DNA of 64,000 nt from Beta vulgaris subsp. vulgaris (taxonomy: Eukaryota; Streptophyta; Magnoliopsida; Caryophyllales; Amaranthaceae), in contig NC_079207.1 in assembly GCF_026745355.1 (NCBI RefSeq), positions 14,991,317-15,055,316 on the forward strand, in the 5' to 3' direction. The position numbers were made by a program, and so were the translations under genes. A model generated the notes under the pieces. That model did no database searches. It was not told the origin of the DNA and saw nothing but the letters and a program-made list of their open reading frames with translations. Positions within the stretch are counted from its first letter, which is position 1. Each line of letters begins with the position of its first letter. Positions 33,345 to 44,019 of the stretch are shown piece after piece.

Positions 33345-34735
33345 TGTTGGAACCCAAGGGAACACTCAAGAAGGGGGGGGGGGTTGAATTGAGTGGTGAA
33401 ATCTAATCGATTTTCGCAAAAATCCTTTCACAGCTCAGTGCCAGGCTCTGAGCTGAACACTCGAAAATTACTAATTTGTGTTTTTGCGAATAATAAACTT
33501 AAAGTATTAGATTTGACACAATATAACGTGGTTCAATCTCACCTCTGAGATCTACGTCCACAAGAAACAAAAACTCTTTTATTTCTTTGAATCCTATAAT
33601 ATCAAACTCTTGATACAATACGATTCCCCTCACTACTAACCCTAGTAATGACTCCCAACACTTAACTCTAAGTGTTGACACTCTTTATAATGTAAAAGTT
33701 ACAAGAAACAACGATCCTCAATGATGTGCTTCTTAGTCAAGCAAATAGAGGACAATTACAATTATGAAATAGTAACTTAAACCTAACAGCTCAGTGCTAT
33801 GCTCAGTGCCAAGGAAATAGTTTTCAGCTTTTTAATTAGACTCGATTTTTCTCTCTGAAAACGTAGATTTAAAAGTGAATTCTGATTCCCTTTTATAGGC
33901 TTGGTTAGGACGAAAATCACTTAAAAATATCTTTATCTTTTAATCCTTGATTTAAGGGATAAAACTTTATCTTTTTCTATCTTTATCTTTTAAACAAAAA
34001 AAGATAAGTTTTCCACATAGATTTTCTTTTCAACTCAAAGTCTGTTTATATCTAAAAAGTATTTTTCCAAATCCTTTTAAAAATCTGAAAACATGTTTTA
34101 ATAAAATTCTGTTTTATAAAAATCTTTTTATTTAAAACACTTTTTTATCAAAAACGATTTTTATCAAAATCTTTTTTCAAAAACTCGTTTTTATAAATCT
34201 GATTTTATTAAAATCTTTTTCAAAACTCGTTTTTATCAAAAACTTATTTTTATTAAAATCTTTTTCTTAACTCGTTTTTATCAAAAACTTATTTTTATTA
34301 AAATCTTTTTCTTAACTTGTTTTTATCAAAAACTTATTTTTATTAAAATCTTTTTCTTTAAAAACTCATTTTCCTAATCCCTTTTGATTTCTGATTTTAA
34401 AACTTATTTCCTTTTTATATAGAAATATAATTTTAATATAATTATTTACTTTCTTAACTCAAAGAAGATAATAATTATATTAACTTTATATTTCTATATT
34501 GAGCACATTGCATATTACTAAGCATATTACATTTGAATCTAAAGTTACTATTCTAAGAAATTATAAACTCGAACTTCATTCTTGATTCTTCTTTTCTTCA
34601 AAGTCTTCGTTTATCAATTTCTTTCTTCTTCATGCATCTGTTGTAACTGTTACATACTTTCATGCTATAACATATTATATTAATTTTCATCATCAAAAAT
34701 AAATGTGCATAAAACATAACATGTAATGCACAACA
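33345..34735 (-). repeat. 3' LTR of Sirevirus element
   Basis: The LTR is 1391 bp. Plus-strand ends are tgttggaacc and tgcacaaca. It contains a run of 11 G at about 33376 and three to four copies of a roughly 45-bp tandem unit (actcgtttttatcaaaaact, then ttattaaaatctttttc) at about 34160-34370. A 60-codon frame at 33499-33681, also found in the other LTR, is not thought to code. Confidence 0.9.
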
Positions 34736-35269
34736 AATTCCCCCTTTTTGATGATGACAAACTCATGAATATAATATTGTTACATAAACATTTGTTCCCC
34801 CTTAAAGTATGCATATTGACTTTTGTTCCCCCTCAAACAATGCATGGATTGATGGATTGAATTTTTAGTATTTACCCTTTTTGAATCTATCCGTACCTTA
34901 GATTAATATAGCTTTCAATCATTCACTTGTCCCTACATGCTCATTTATATTTTATTCACATTATCTCAACCTAGGATATCATCAAGATTCTAGTCAATAT
35001 TATATGCTTTCTTTTCCCCCTTTTGTCATTCTCAAAAAGCATCAAAAAGACAAAAAAACACACATATAATCAGAATATATCCAAAATAATCCAATAGCTC
35101 AACCAAGTGGGCTAGGGATGCTGGTGCTACAACCAATACCAATTCACAATCATCAGAAACATCCAAAAAGTATCCAAAAGTACCAAAATAGTTATAAAAA
35201 CAACAAGTTTACAAAAACTACAAAGCATGAACATAAGTGGAAAGTAGGACTGGGTAAAACAGAAGGTTA

Positions 35270-36586
35270 TCAAGGTTTGGACATAATCTGGCGATGACGT
35301 TGAGCAGCAAGAGTATCACTAGCTCGTTGTCTGGCCAATAGCTGCTGCATCTGGCGCTGCATGTCTCTCATATACTCCATCATCTTCAAACATCCTTCAC
35401 ATGCCTCCCTAGGTTGAAACCCTAAAAAGTCTTTCTTGAACAACTCACCCTTTAACACACACAAATCCATACGACTCAGAATCCCATCATTCATTACATC
35501 ACGACACGGTATACCCTTAGAATCCGGTGTCAACACATCAAAAGCATGAAAAATCTTGGTGAGCCATAGGCCATATGGATAATAAAGTGGAGTGATGGAC
35601 AGATTTTTCATATGGCGAAACATCAGATGAGGAAGGCTAATAGGAGTGCCTTGAGTTAACAACCACATCAAGACCTGATCCATAATGAGGCATTCTCCCC
35701 TATTTTCGATCCTAGGTAGAACATTTTTGGTGATGAAATTTCGTAACAATTTGTTTTTGGCAGAAAGCATTGTTGTGGGAAAGATCTGAGCATGGGGCAA
35801 AGGCTGATCAGAAATTGTGCGACTGATTGTCGCGTTATCTACCCCAGAGACAAAAGGCCAATTTTGATGAGGCAAATCCGAAAAACCAGCAGCAGGAATG
35901 CCAAGATTTTCGGCTAGATTATCCACAGATAAAGTGATAGAAATTTCGTTGACGGTGGTGGACAAAAGCAGATCGTCGGAGATGGAAAGATGTTTATAGA
36001 ATTGACAAACTTCATCCTCATACACAACATCATTGAAAGCAACTAAAGAAACCCACCCCTGAGATTGAAGTGATTCCAAGAAAAATTTAAAAGCAGAATT
36101 TTCTAACCACTTTTTAGGGAAGATCCGACCAGATAATACCCGTGGTGTTTTGTCAGACGCCGAAACCCGTGGTCTAGTAGAGGAGGAAGGAATGTCGGTT
36201 GTCGCAGCAGGTGGACCGCGCCGTTTTCGAGGCGGCGGTGTAGCAGATGTAGTGGCAGCGGAAGGGGTTGAAGTTTTTCGAGTGGATCTGCGAGGGCGTG
36301 GTTTTGGTACAGAATTTTCCGAAACCGGGTTGTTTTGTGGCGGTTTTGTGGGAGGTCGTTTTGTGGCGAAGGTTTTGAATCGACGTTTGGTGTAAGTGGG
36401 TGGTTTTGGTGGAGATGGTGGGGGTGTCGGTTGTGGAGGCGGTGGAGGAGGGCTGGGTTGTGGTGGAGGTGACGGCGGGGCGAAAGGGCGAGGTGGATAG
36501 GGCGGTGGGGTTGGTGTCGGAGAGGGAGTGAGTGGGTCGACGGTTTTCGTGAGAAATCGCCGGCGAGCCACTGTTTTTCGTCCCAT
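35270..36586 (-). CDS. Extra Sirevirus ORF: plant transposon-protein domain
   Basis: This unbroken 438-codon frame lies between pol and the 3' LTR, on the element's coding strand. Residues 1-70 are Pro-rich (TPSPTPTPPPYPPRPFAPP) and 70-150 are basic with Ser/Thr-Pro runs. From about residue 150 (GRIFPKKWLENSAFKFFLES) a folded domain begins with LQSQGWVSLVAF, VCQFYKHLSIS and ISITLSVDNLAENLGIP, the pattern of the putative plant transposon protein domain (Pfam Transposase_32 type). A coiled C-terminus ends in MRDMQRQMQQLLARQ. No signal peptide or membrane span is visible, so an envelope role is not supported. Its job is unknown; nucleic-acid binding is a guess from the basic region. Confidence 0.75.
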   Translation of the reverse strand: MGRKTVARRRFLTKTVDPLTPSPTPTPPPYPPRPFAPPSPPPQPSPPPPPPQPTPPPSPPKPPTYTKRRFKTFATKRPPTKPPQNNPVSENSVPKPRPRRSTRKTSTPSAATTSATPPPRKRRGPPAATTDIPSSSTRPRVSASDKTPRVLSGRIFPKKWLENSAFKFFLESLQSQGWVSLVAFNDVVYEDEVCQFYKHLSISDDLLLSTTVNEISITLSVDNLAENLGIPAAGFSDLPHQNWPFVSGVDNATISRTISDQPLPHAQIFPTTMLSAKNKLLRNFITKNVLPRIENRGECLIMDQVLMWLLTQGTPISLPHLMFRHMKNLSITPLYYPYGLWLTKIFHAFDVLTPDSKGIPCRDVMNDGILSRMDLCVLKGELFKKDFLGFQPREACEGCLKMMEYMRDMQRQMQQLLARQRASDTLAAQRHRQIMSKP

Positions 36587-37064
36587 TGTGGAGTGTAAGG
36601 AAGAAGAAGGTGAAAGGTTTTTAGGGTTAGAGAGAGGGTGGAGGGAACCGAAAGTTAGAGGGAGTAGGGTTTGGTAATGTGGGGAGGTTTTTAGGGTTTT
36701 GATTTTAAAAAAAGAGGGGGCCGGTTTTTTTTTTTGTAAAGTGAGTAGGGTTAGGTGGGGTTGGTAGGGTTGTCCACTTTTCCATTACAACACATGCCTT
36801 GCATATTTTTTAGAAAAATTTTATAAAACCATTTTGAAATTCTTTTTGTTTAGTCAAAGCAACATCAATGAAATTTTCGAAAATTGTGATACTTTTGTTG
36901 GAATTTTTTATGGAATTTTTCTGAAGCAACTTAGGTGTCAGTTATCAGGACAGCATCAATAGCCTTTTCAGGAGTCTTGAATTAAATCAAACATCTGACT
37001 TAGTGTAGGTATAATCTTTTGAACTCTTAAGTTTGCAAAGGGATCAAATAAACATATAAAACAA

Positions 37065-38560
37065 CTAGGCACTAGAAATCAATCCCAAGGCTAATCTAAG
37101 CTTTTCAAATCTTTCACGAGCAAGAGGTTTAGTGAAAATATCAGCTATTTGGTCTTCAGTACAAATAAATTCAAGGGCTATGTTACCTTTTTCTACATGA
37201 TCACGTAAAAAATGATATCTGATTTCTATATGCTTTGTACGTGAATGCTGAACAGGATTTTTAGAGATGTTTATGGCACTTGTATTATCACACATAATGG
37301 GCACATTATCAATCAACACACCAAAATCTCTAAGTTGTTGTCTTACCCATAATACCTGTGCACAACAAGATGCGGCTGCAACATATTCAGCTTCTGCAGT
37401 TGAAAGAGCCATGGAATTTTGCTTTTTGGAAGCCCATGAGATTAAGCAAGGACCTAAGAAGGTGGCTGTTCCAGAGGTACTTTTTCTATCTACTAAAAAT
37501 CCTGCATAATCTGCGTCAGAAAAACCAATCAAGTCAAAGTTGCCTCCTTTAGGATACCATAGATATAAGTTATTAGTGCCTCTTAAGTATCTAAGGATTC
37601 GTTTGACAGCTTTGAAGTGAGACTCCTTTGGACATGATTGAAATCTGGCGCAGAGACATACACTGTGAAGAATATCTGGTCGACTGGAAGTTAAATAAAG
37701 AAGAGAACCTATCATACCTCGGTAGATTGTTTCATCTACTTTCTTACCATTTTCGTCCAGATCTAACTTAAGTGCAGTAGGTACAGGTGTAGGATAAGTC
37801 TTTGAATCTTCCATACCATACTTCTTCAATAGTTCCTTCACATATTTCTGTTGATGTATCATGATGCCATTATCCAGTTGCTTGATTTGTAAACCTAGGA
37901 AGAAACTTAATTCTCCCATCATAGACATTTCAAATTCACTCTTCATTAGTTCAGCAAAATAATGACATAATAATTCTGTAGTTGCTCCAAAAATAATATC
38001 ATCAACATAAATTTGAACAACTAGCAATTCTTCCCCCTTACTTTTCAGAAACAATGTCCTATCTACTGAACCTCTTTTGCCATTTTCCATTAAAAAGATA
38101 GATAGGCGTTCATACCAAGCTCTAGGAGCTTGCTTTAAACCATAAAGTGCCTTATCTAGTTTATAAACATGTTTAGGAAAATTTTGATCAATAAAGCCAG
38201 GAGGTTGTTCAACATACACTGTTTCTTTTAAGTACCCGTTTAAGAATGCAGTTTTGACATCCATTTGAAAAAGTTTAATATTTTTAAAAGCTGCAAAGGA
38301 TATCAAAATTCGAATAGCTTCTAAACGGGCTACAGGGGCAAAGGTCTCATCATAATCAATTCCCTCTTGTTGGTTAAAGCCTTGGCACACTAGTCTGGCT
38401 TTATTTCGAACAATCATCCCACTATCATCCAGTTTGTTTCTAAAAACCCATTTTGTTCCAATTACTGATTGATGAGTGGGACGAGGTTCTAGATGCCAAA
38501 CTTCATTTCTTTTAATTGATTAACTCATCCTGCATAGCCAAAATCCAATCAGGGTCAGTC
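37065..38560 (-). pseudogene. Sirevirus reverse transcriptase and RNase H
   Basis: A 450-codon open part (38417-37065) carries [31 protein letters not shown], the catalytic YVDDIIFG (about 37985-38010), and then RNase H with [26 protein letters not shown] and CDNTSAI. It ends [13 protein letters not shown], the usual copia C-terminus. Upstream, at about 38525, the frame shifts in the KRNEVW-type block, so this part is no longer joined to integrase. The polymerase domain itself is otherwise open. Confidence 0.85.
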
Positions 38561-38599
38561 AATGCAATTTTATAATTAGATGGTTCAATTTCAGATATA

Positions 38600-39824
38600 A
38601 AAGCATTGAAAGCACAAAAGTTATGAAGAGATGAACGAGTTTGGACTCCCTTTGATATGTCTGTGAGTATTAGGTCAGTAGGATGTGATCCTTGGTGTTT
38701 CCACTTCTTCGGAGTGAAAATTTCGTTCTGTGGCTCAGTGCCATGCTCTGAGCGTTCACTGTTGTTTTCGTTTCTTCAGCTTCTGTTGGTTCTGCCGACA
38801 CTTCTTCTTCGACAGTTTCAGTTACTCTTCTGCATCTTTTTATTCTCGTCGCAGTTGTTGATTTGTTCTTCAGACTGTGCCATGCTCTGAGCCTCAGAAC
38901 TTGTTTCAGGTTGATTCTCATCATGCCGTTTGTCTCGTGACTCTCTAATCAGTCCAATAGAGAAGTCTTCGTCATCATCTACCTGCACATCTTGTAAGCT
39001 TTTATCAGATTCATCAAATATGACATGGACACTCTCCTCCATACGCATTGTTCTTTTTGTTGTATACTTTATATGCTTTGCTATGAGGAGAGTAACCAAT
39101 GAACACTGCTTCATCACTTCTTGGATCAAACTTACCCAAATTATCCTTGCCATTGTTGTGAACATAACAAGTACATCCAAAACATCTTAAGTGAGAGATA
39201 TTTGGTTTCCTACCTTTGATAGTTCATATGGAGTTTTATTCAAGATGGATCGTACTTTAGTTCTGTTATATATATAGCATGCAGTACTTACTGCCTCGGC
39301 CCAAAATTTCTAGGTAAGCCACTTTGTAGAAGCATGGTTCGAGACATGTCTTCTAAAGTACGATTCATCCTTTCTACAACTCCATTCTGTTGTGGTGTTC
39401 TTGGTGCAGAGAAATTATGATCAATTCCATTGTCATTGCAGAATTTTTCGAAATCTGTATTTTCAAACTCAGTGCCATGATCAGTACGGACAGACAGCAA
39501 TTTACAATTTGTTTGATTTTGAACTTTTCGAATATGAACAAGAAAAACATCAAATGTTTCATCTTTCCCACCAATGAATAATGTCCAAACAAATCTAGAG
39601 AAATCATCAACAAGTACCAACACATATTTGCTACCACCTCTACTCCTTACACGCATTGGGCCACAAAGATCCATGTGAATTAGTTCCAAGGGTTTAGAGG
39701 TGCTAACAAATGTCTTTGACTTAAAAGATGATCGAACATGTTTGCATCTAGCACATGCATTACAAATTGTTTCCCAATCAAAGTTTATGGATGGTAAACC
39801 ATCTACTAAATCCATTTTTCTCAA
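38600..39824 (-). pseudogene. Sirevirus integrase, frameshifted
   Basis: The zinc-binding end (CNACARCKHVRSSFKS) and the catalytic core (HMDLCGPM, FSRFVWTLF, VRTDHGTEF, PQQNGVVERMNRTLEDM) are at 39824-39290. The frame then breaks at about 39288. The C-terminal part continues in other frames to about 38650 (39180-38818 shows an acidic VDDDEDFS-type stretch). D, D and E residues of the core are present, but the break inactivates it. Confidence 0.8.
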
Positions 39825-40300
39825 TTTGTTAAGCAGTCTAGACTAACATGTCCAAGTCTTTTATGCCAAAGTAGTGGATTATCTTGTAGGGCACTCATGC
39901 ATGAAATTTTCTCATTAGGTAAGGTATCTAGACAGATTATATAGACATTGTTTAATCTTTTACCTTCCAAAATTACTTCCCTAGTTTTCATATTCAAGAT
40001 TTGGCACAAATTTGCCTGAAATTCAACAACATTACCTTTATCACACAGTTGTGATATACTTAACAAGTTGTGTTTCAGTCCATTTACCAACATAACATTC
40101 TCGATGGAGTGTGTTAGAGACTTGCCGACATTGCCTATTCCAATGATCTCTCCCTTTTTGTTGTCGCCAAATGTAACACACCCTCCATTGTGGGCTACTA
40201 GTGAGAGGAATTGTGTTTTGTCACCAGTCATATGTCTTGAGCAACCACTGTCGAGATACCATAGGTTGCTTCCTCTCACGTTTACCTGCACAAGAATCAC
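39821..40300 (-). pseudogene. Sirevirus protease and gag-preintegrase part
   Basis: The catalytic block LDSGCSRHMTGD lies near the start, followed by FGDNKKGEIIGIGNVG and the strand KHNLLSISQLCDKG typical of copia protease. The gag-preintegrase motif LLWHKRLGHVSLDCL ends the segment. It is open here but overlaps integrase by four bases in another frame. Confidence 0.8.
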
Positions 40301-42321
40301 TTGTTAGTTTTAGGAACCCATACTTGTTTGGGTCCCTTTTTCTTACGTTGAGCATCTAGAATGTCTTTTCTAACCCAGATTTGAGTGACATGTTTAATGT
40401 TCTTTGCAATTCGATTTTTCTTTTTGTTACAGTCCTCAATTAGGTGTCCATTATTTCCACAAAAGTTGCAAATAAGATATTCAGGAAGGCCAACATATTT
40501 TCTTTTTCGAAAGTCTCTTTCGAAGGGTCTGGCACTGAGCCTGGCACTGAGTCGCTGGTCAGAATATCCTAATCCTGTTTTTTCGTGTTGTTTGTGGTGC
40601 AAGTTAGGTAATTTAGAGCATTCTTCCCATTGGTCCATTTTTCGTGCATCTTTCGAGCAATAGAAAGTTGTGATTCCAAATATTCAACTGAGGTGTTCAA
40701 ATCACTACTTCTTTTTCGGGAAATCTCTAAGTCCTTTTTAACCTTATCCAGTTCTTCTTTTATTTTCATCACTAGGTAGCGTAAGTGGGACAATTTCAGA
40801 TTGTTGTCTTGATTTTTAGTTCATTCAACTCGTGATTTAAATTTTCAATTTGTTCCTCAAGACTAGACTTTTCAGCTTGGAACTCAGTGACTGGCACTGA
40901 GTTGTTTACGAGATTATCAACTAGAGTCTTTTCTTGTTTTAGTGTGTTTATCTCTAAGTCTTTCTCGTCAATCCTTTTTATTAGAGTTTTGTTTTCTTTC
41001 AGCAATTCCTTATATTCTGTTTCTAATCCAATTTTTAGCCTGGTCAAATTTTTTATTTCCTTTTTCATGTTATCAAAATTATCATTCATGTTTTGACAAT
41101 CATCAATTACGTTTTCAAGCAATATGACAAGCTTACTTTTGGAAAGAAGATGAATTGAAGGTTTTAAAGAAGTTAGACTTACCTCACTGTCTTCTTCCTC
41201 TTCAAGAGGGTTCGAACTTTTAGCCATCAAGCATAGATGTGAGTCGTCATGGCTCAGTGCCGTCTTCAGAGTGGTCTGTACAGCATTCAGACATAATTTT
41301 GCTTCGTGGCTCTGAGCGTGGCACTGATCTTCGTCAGAATCCGAGTCTCCCCAGACTGCTGCGATCATGGCTTTCTTGTACTCCTTCTTAGACTGCTCTC
41401 GTTTTTCTCTAGGCTTTTCTTCATCCCACAGAGGGCATTCTTTAATCCTGTGATCATACTCACCACACTTGAAACAACCAGAGTTAGTAGCACTTTTCTT
41501 AGGGTTAAAAGTAGTGCCTTTACCTTTGGAGTTTCCACCTCTCCTGAAGTTGTTATTCCTATTCTTTTTCAGAAAGTTTTGAAATTTCTAGTTAGAAAGC
41601 TAGTTCTTCATCACTATCACTATCATCGTTTCTACTTCAGTTTTTAAGGCCAACCCTTTATTCTTTGGTTCACTTGATTTAGAGTCTAAAACAAGTTCGT
41701 GAGTCATTAAGGAACCAATGAGTTGTTCTAGTGAGAGTTTTGATAAATCCTTAGCCTCTTGAATAGCAGTTATTTTAGGAAGCCATTTATTAGTCAAACT
41801 TCTTAACACTTTTCTAACTAAATCTTCAGAAGAATAGATTTTTCCTAAAGATCTTAGTTCATTAGTTATTAGTGTAAATCTGGTAAACATATCTTTAATA
41901 GATTCATCCTTAGTCATTGTGAACAGTTCATATTGTTGGACTAGTAAATCTATCCTAGACTGTTTTACCTCGTTTGTACCTTCATGTGCCAATTCCAATG
42001 TGTCCCAATTTCCTTAGCAGTGGTGCACGCAGATTCTTGAATATTCATCAGGTCCAATTCCAGATTGGAGAATACTCATAGCTTTGAAATTCTTTTCTGC
42101 CTTTCCGTAGTCAACAGAATTGTACTCCTCTTCCTTTGTCGAACAGGTTTACCTTCATCATCTTTGTTTTGAATAGGAAGAGGTCCAGTCTTTATGATTC
42201 TCCAGCATTGAAAGTCAGAACCTTGAATGATATCCTCATCCTGTCTTCCACCATCCATATCTTTCCCGTTGAAAATTGGACACTTGGAATACTTGTCGCG
42301 AAAGTCGTCTTGTGTGTTCAT
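40297..42321 (-). pseudogene. Sirevirus gag, frameshifted, two CCHC knuckles
   Basis: The frame starts MNTQDDFRDKYSKCPIFNGK next to the primer-binding site. The core at 41998-41600 shows the UBN2-type VQQYELFTMTKDESIKDMF and LRSLTNKWLPKITAIQEA. A first knuckle, CFKCGEYDHRIKEC, lies near 41434-41475. It is followed by a long Leu/Lys/Glu coiled coil (41110-40570) and a second knuckle, CNFCGNNGHLIEDC, at about 40430-40470. Several frame breaks (near 42070, 41600 and 40796) interrupt it. A long coiled-coil gag is known in Sireviruses. Confidence 0.75.
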
Positions 42322-42375
42322 GTGTTCTATTCTCTAGATGTGAGTCTTACGAGAATAGCCTGCTCTGATACCACT

Positions 42376-44014
42376 TGTTGAACCAAGGGAACACTCAAGA
42401 AGGGGGGGGTTGAATTGAGTGGTGAAATCTAATCGATTTTGCAAAAATCCTTTCACAGCTCAGTGCCAGGCTCTGAGCTGAACACTCGAAAATTCTAATT
42501 TGTGTTTTTGCGAATAATAAACTTAAAGATATTAGATTTGACACAAATATAACGTGGTTCAATCTCACCTCTGAGATCTACGTCCACAAGAAACAAAAAC
42601 TCTTTTATTTCTTTGAATCCTATAATATCAAACTCTTGATACAATACGATTCCCCTCACTACTAACCCTAGTAATGACTCCCAACACTTAACTCTAAGTG
42701 TTGACACTCTCTATAATGTAAAAGTTACAGAAAAGAACGATCCTCAAGATGTGCTTCTTAGTCAAGCAAATAGAGGACAATTACAATTATGAAATAGTAA
42801 CTTAAACCTAACAGCTCAGTGCTATGCTCAGTGCCAAGGAAATAGTTTTCAGCTTTTTAATTAGACTCGATTTTTCTCTCTGAAAACTGAGATTTAAAAG
42901 TGAATTCTGATTCCCTTTTATAGGCTTGGTTAGGACGAAAATCACTTAAAAATACTTTATCTTTTAATCCTTGATTTAAGGGATAAAAGTTTATCTTTTT
43001 CTATCTTTATCTTTAAAACAAAAAAGACAAGTTTTCTACATAGATTTTCTTTTTCAACTCAAAGTCTGTTTATATCTAAAAAGTATTTTTTCAAACCCTT
43101 TTGAAAATCTGAAAACATGTTTTAATAAAATTCTGTTTTAATAAAATCTTTTATTTAAAACCGAGTTTTTATCAAAAACGATTTTTATCAAAATCTTTTT
43201 TCAAAAACTCGTTTTTATAAAATCTGATTTTTATTAAATTCTTTTTCAAAACTCGTTTTTATCAAAAACTTATTTTTATTAAAATCTTTTTCTTAACTCG
43301 TTTTTTTATCAAAACTTATTTTTATTAAAATCTTTTTCTTAACTCGTTTTTATCAAAAATTATTTTATATCTTTTCTTAAAAACTCTTTTCCTAATCCCT
43401 TTTGATTTCTGATTTTAAAACTTATTTCTTTTTATATAGAATATAATTTTAATATAATTATTTACTTTCTTAACTCAAAGAAGATAATAATTATATTAAC
43501 TTTATATTTCTATATTGAGCACATTGCATATTACTAAGCATATTACATTTGAATCTAAAGTTACTATTCTAAGAAATTATAAACTCGAACTTCATTCTTG
43601 ATTCTTCTTTTCTTCAAAGTCTTCGTTTATCAATTTCTTTCTTCTTCATGCATCTGTTGTAACTGTTACATACTTTCATGCTATAACATATTCCTCTGTT
43701 TCTAAATAAGTGCAACATTTCTTGTTTTCACGTTTGCCAATGCATTATTTTAACCATTAATATCTTTAATTATCAATAAGTAAAAATTATAAAAAGTTGA
43801 TATTAAAAAATTTCACATTTAGACGAATCTAACAAGATCCCACATGACTATGTTTTTCCTAAAATGTAAATCACCAAAGTTAATTAAAGTTTAAACTGTG
43901 AATAGTAAACACTATGCAAATGTTGCACTTATTTAGAAACGGAGGAAGTATTATATTAATTTTCATCATCAAAACATAATATGTGCATAAAACATAACAT
44001 GTACATGCACAACA
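42376..44014 (-). repeat. 5' LTR of Sirevirus element, carrying a MITE
   Basis: It matches the 3' LTR along its length, including the tandem units (43190-43370), but is 1639 bp because a 258-bp Stowaway-like MITE is inserted at 43691-43948. Elsewhere only small indels and substitutions separate the two LTRs. Confidence 0.9.
43691..43948. mobile_element. Stowaway-like MITE inside Sirevirus 5' LTR
   Basis: The ends ttcctctgtttctaaataag and cttatttagaaacggaggaag are inverted, flanked by TA (43689-43690 and 43949-43950). The other LTR has the uninterrupted site acatattatatt at about 34668-34682 with a single TA, so both borders are proven by the empty site. The subterminal word gtgcaacattt occurs at both ends. 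Confidence 0.92.
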
Positions 44015-44019
44015 AAAAG

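Larger units (their letters stand above)
33345..44014 (-). mobile_element. Sirevirus-type Ty1/copia element, 10.7 kb
   Basis: The element reads on the minus strand. The 5' LTR is 42376-44014 and the 3' LTR 33345-34735, flanked by a perfect aaaag duplication (33340-33344 and 44015-44019). Next to the 5' LTR, minus strand, is tggtatcagagca (42361-42373), the initiator Met-tRNA site. Next to the 3' LTR is the purine tract aaaaaggggga with the gtcatcatcaaaaagg context known from Sireviruses. The order gag, protease, integrase, reverse transcriptase, RNase H is that of Ty1/copia. An extra ORF follows pol. Gag and pol are frameshifted. The LTRs are close in sequence apart from a MITE in the 5' LTR. 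Confidence 0.92.

Noticed and set aside
33499..33681. 60-codon frame repeated in both Sirevirus LTRs (also 42495-42707)
   Set aside because: Repetition follows from LTR duplication; no motif, and the two versions already differ at the C-terminus.
36150..36395. 81-codon Gly/Val-rich plus-strand frame
   Set aside because: Antisense of the Pro-rich N-terminus of the Sirevirus extra ORF.
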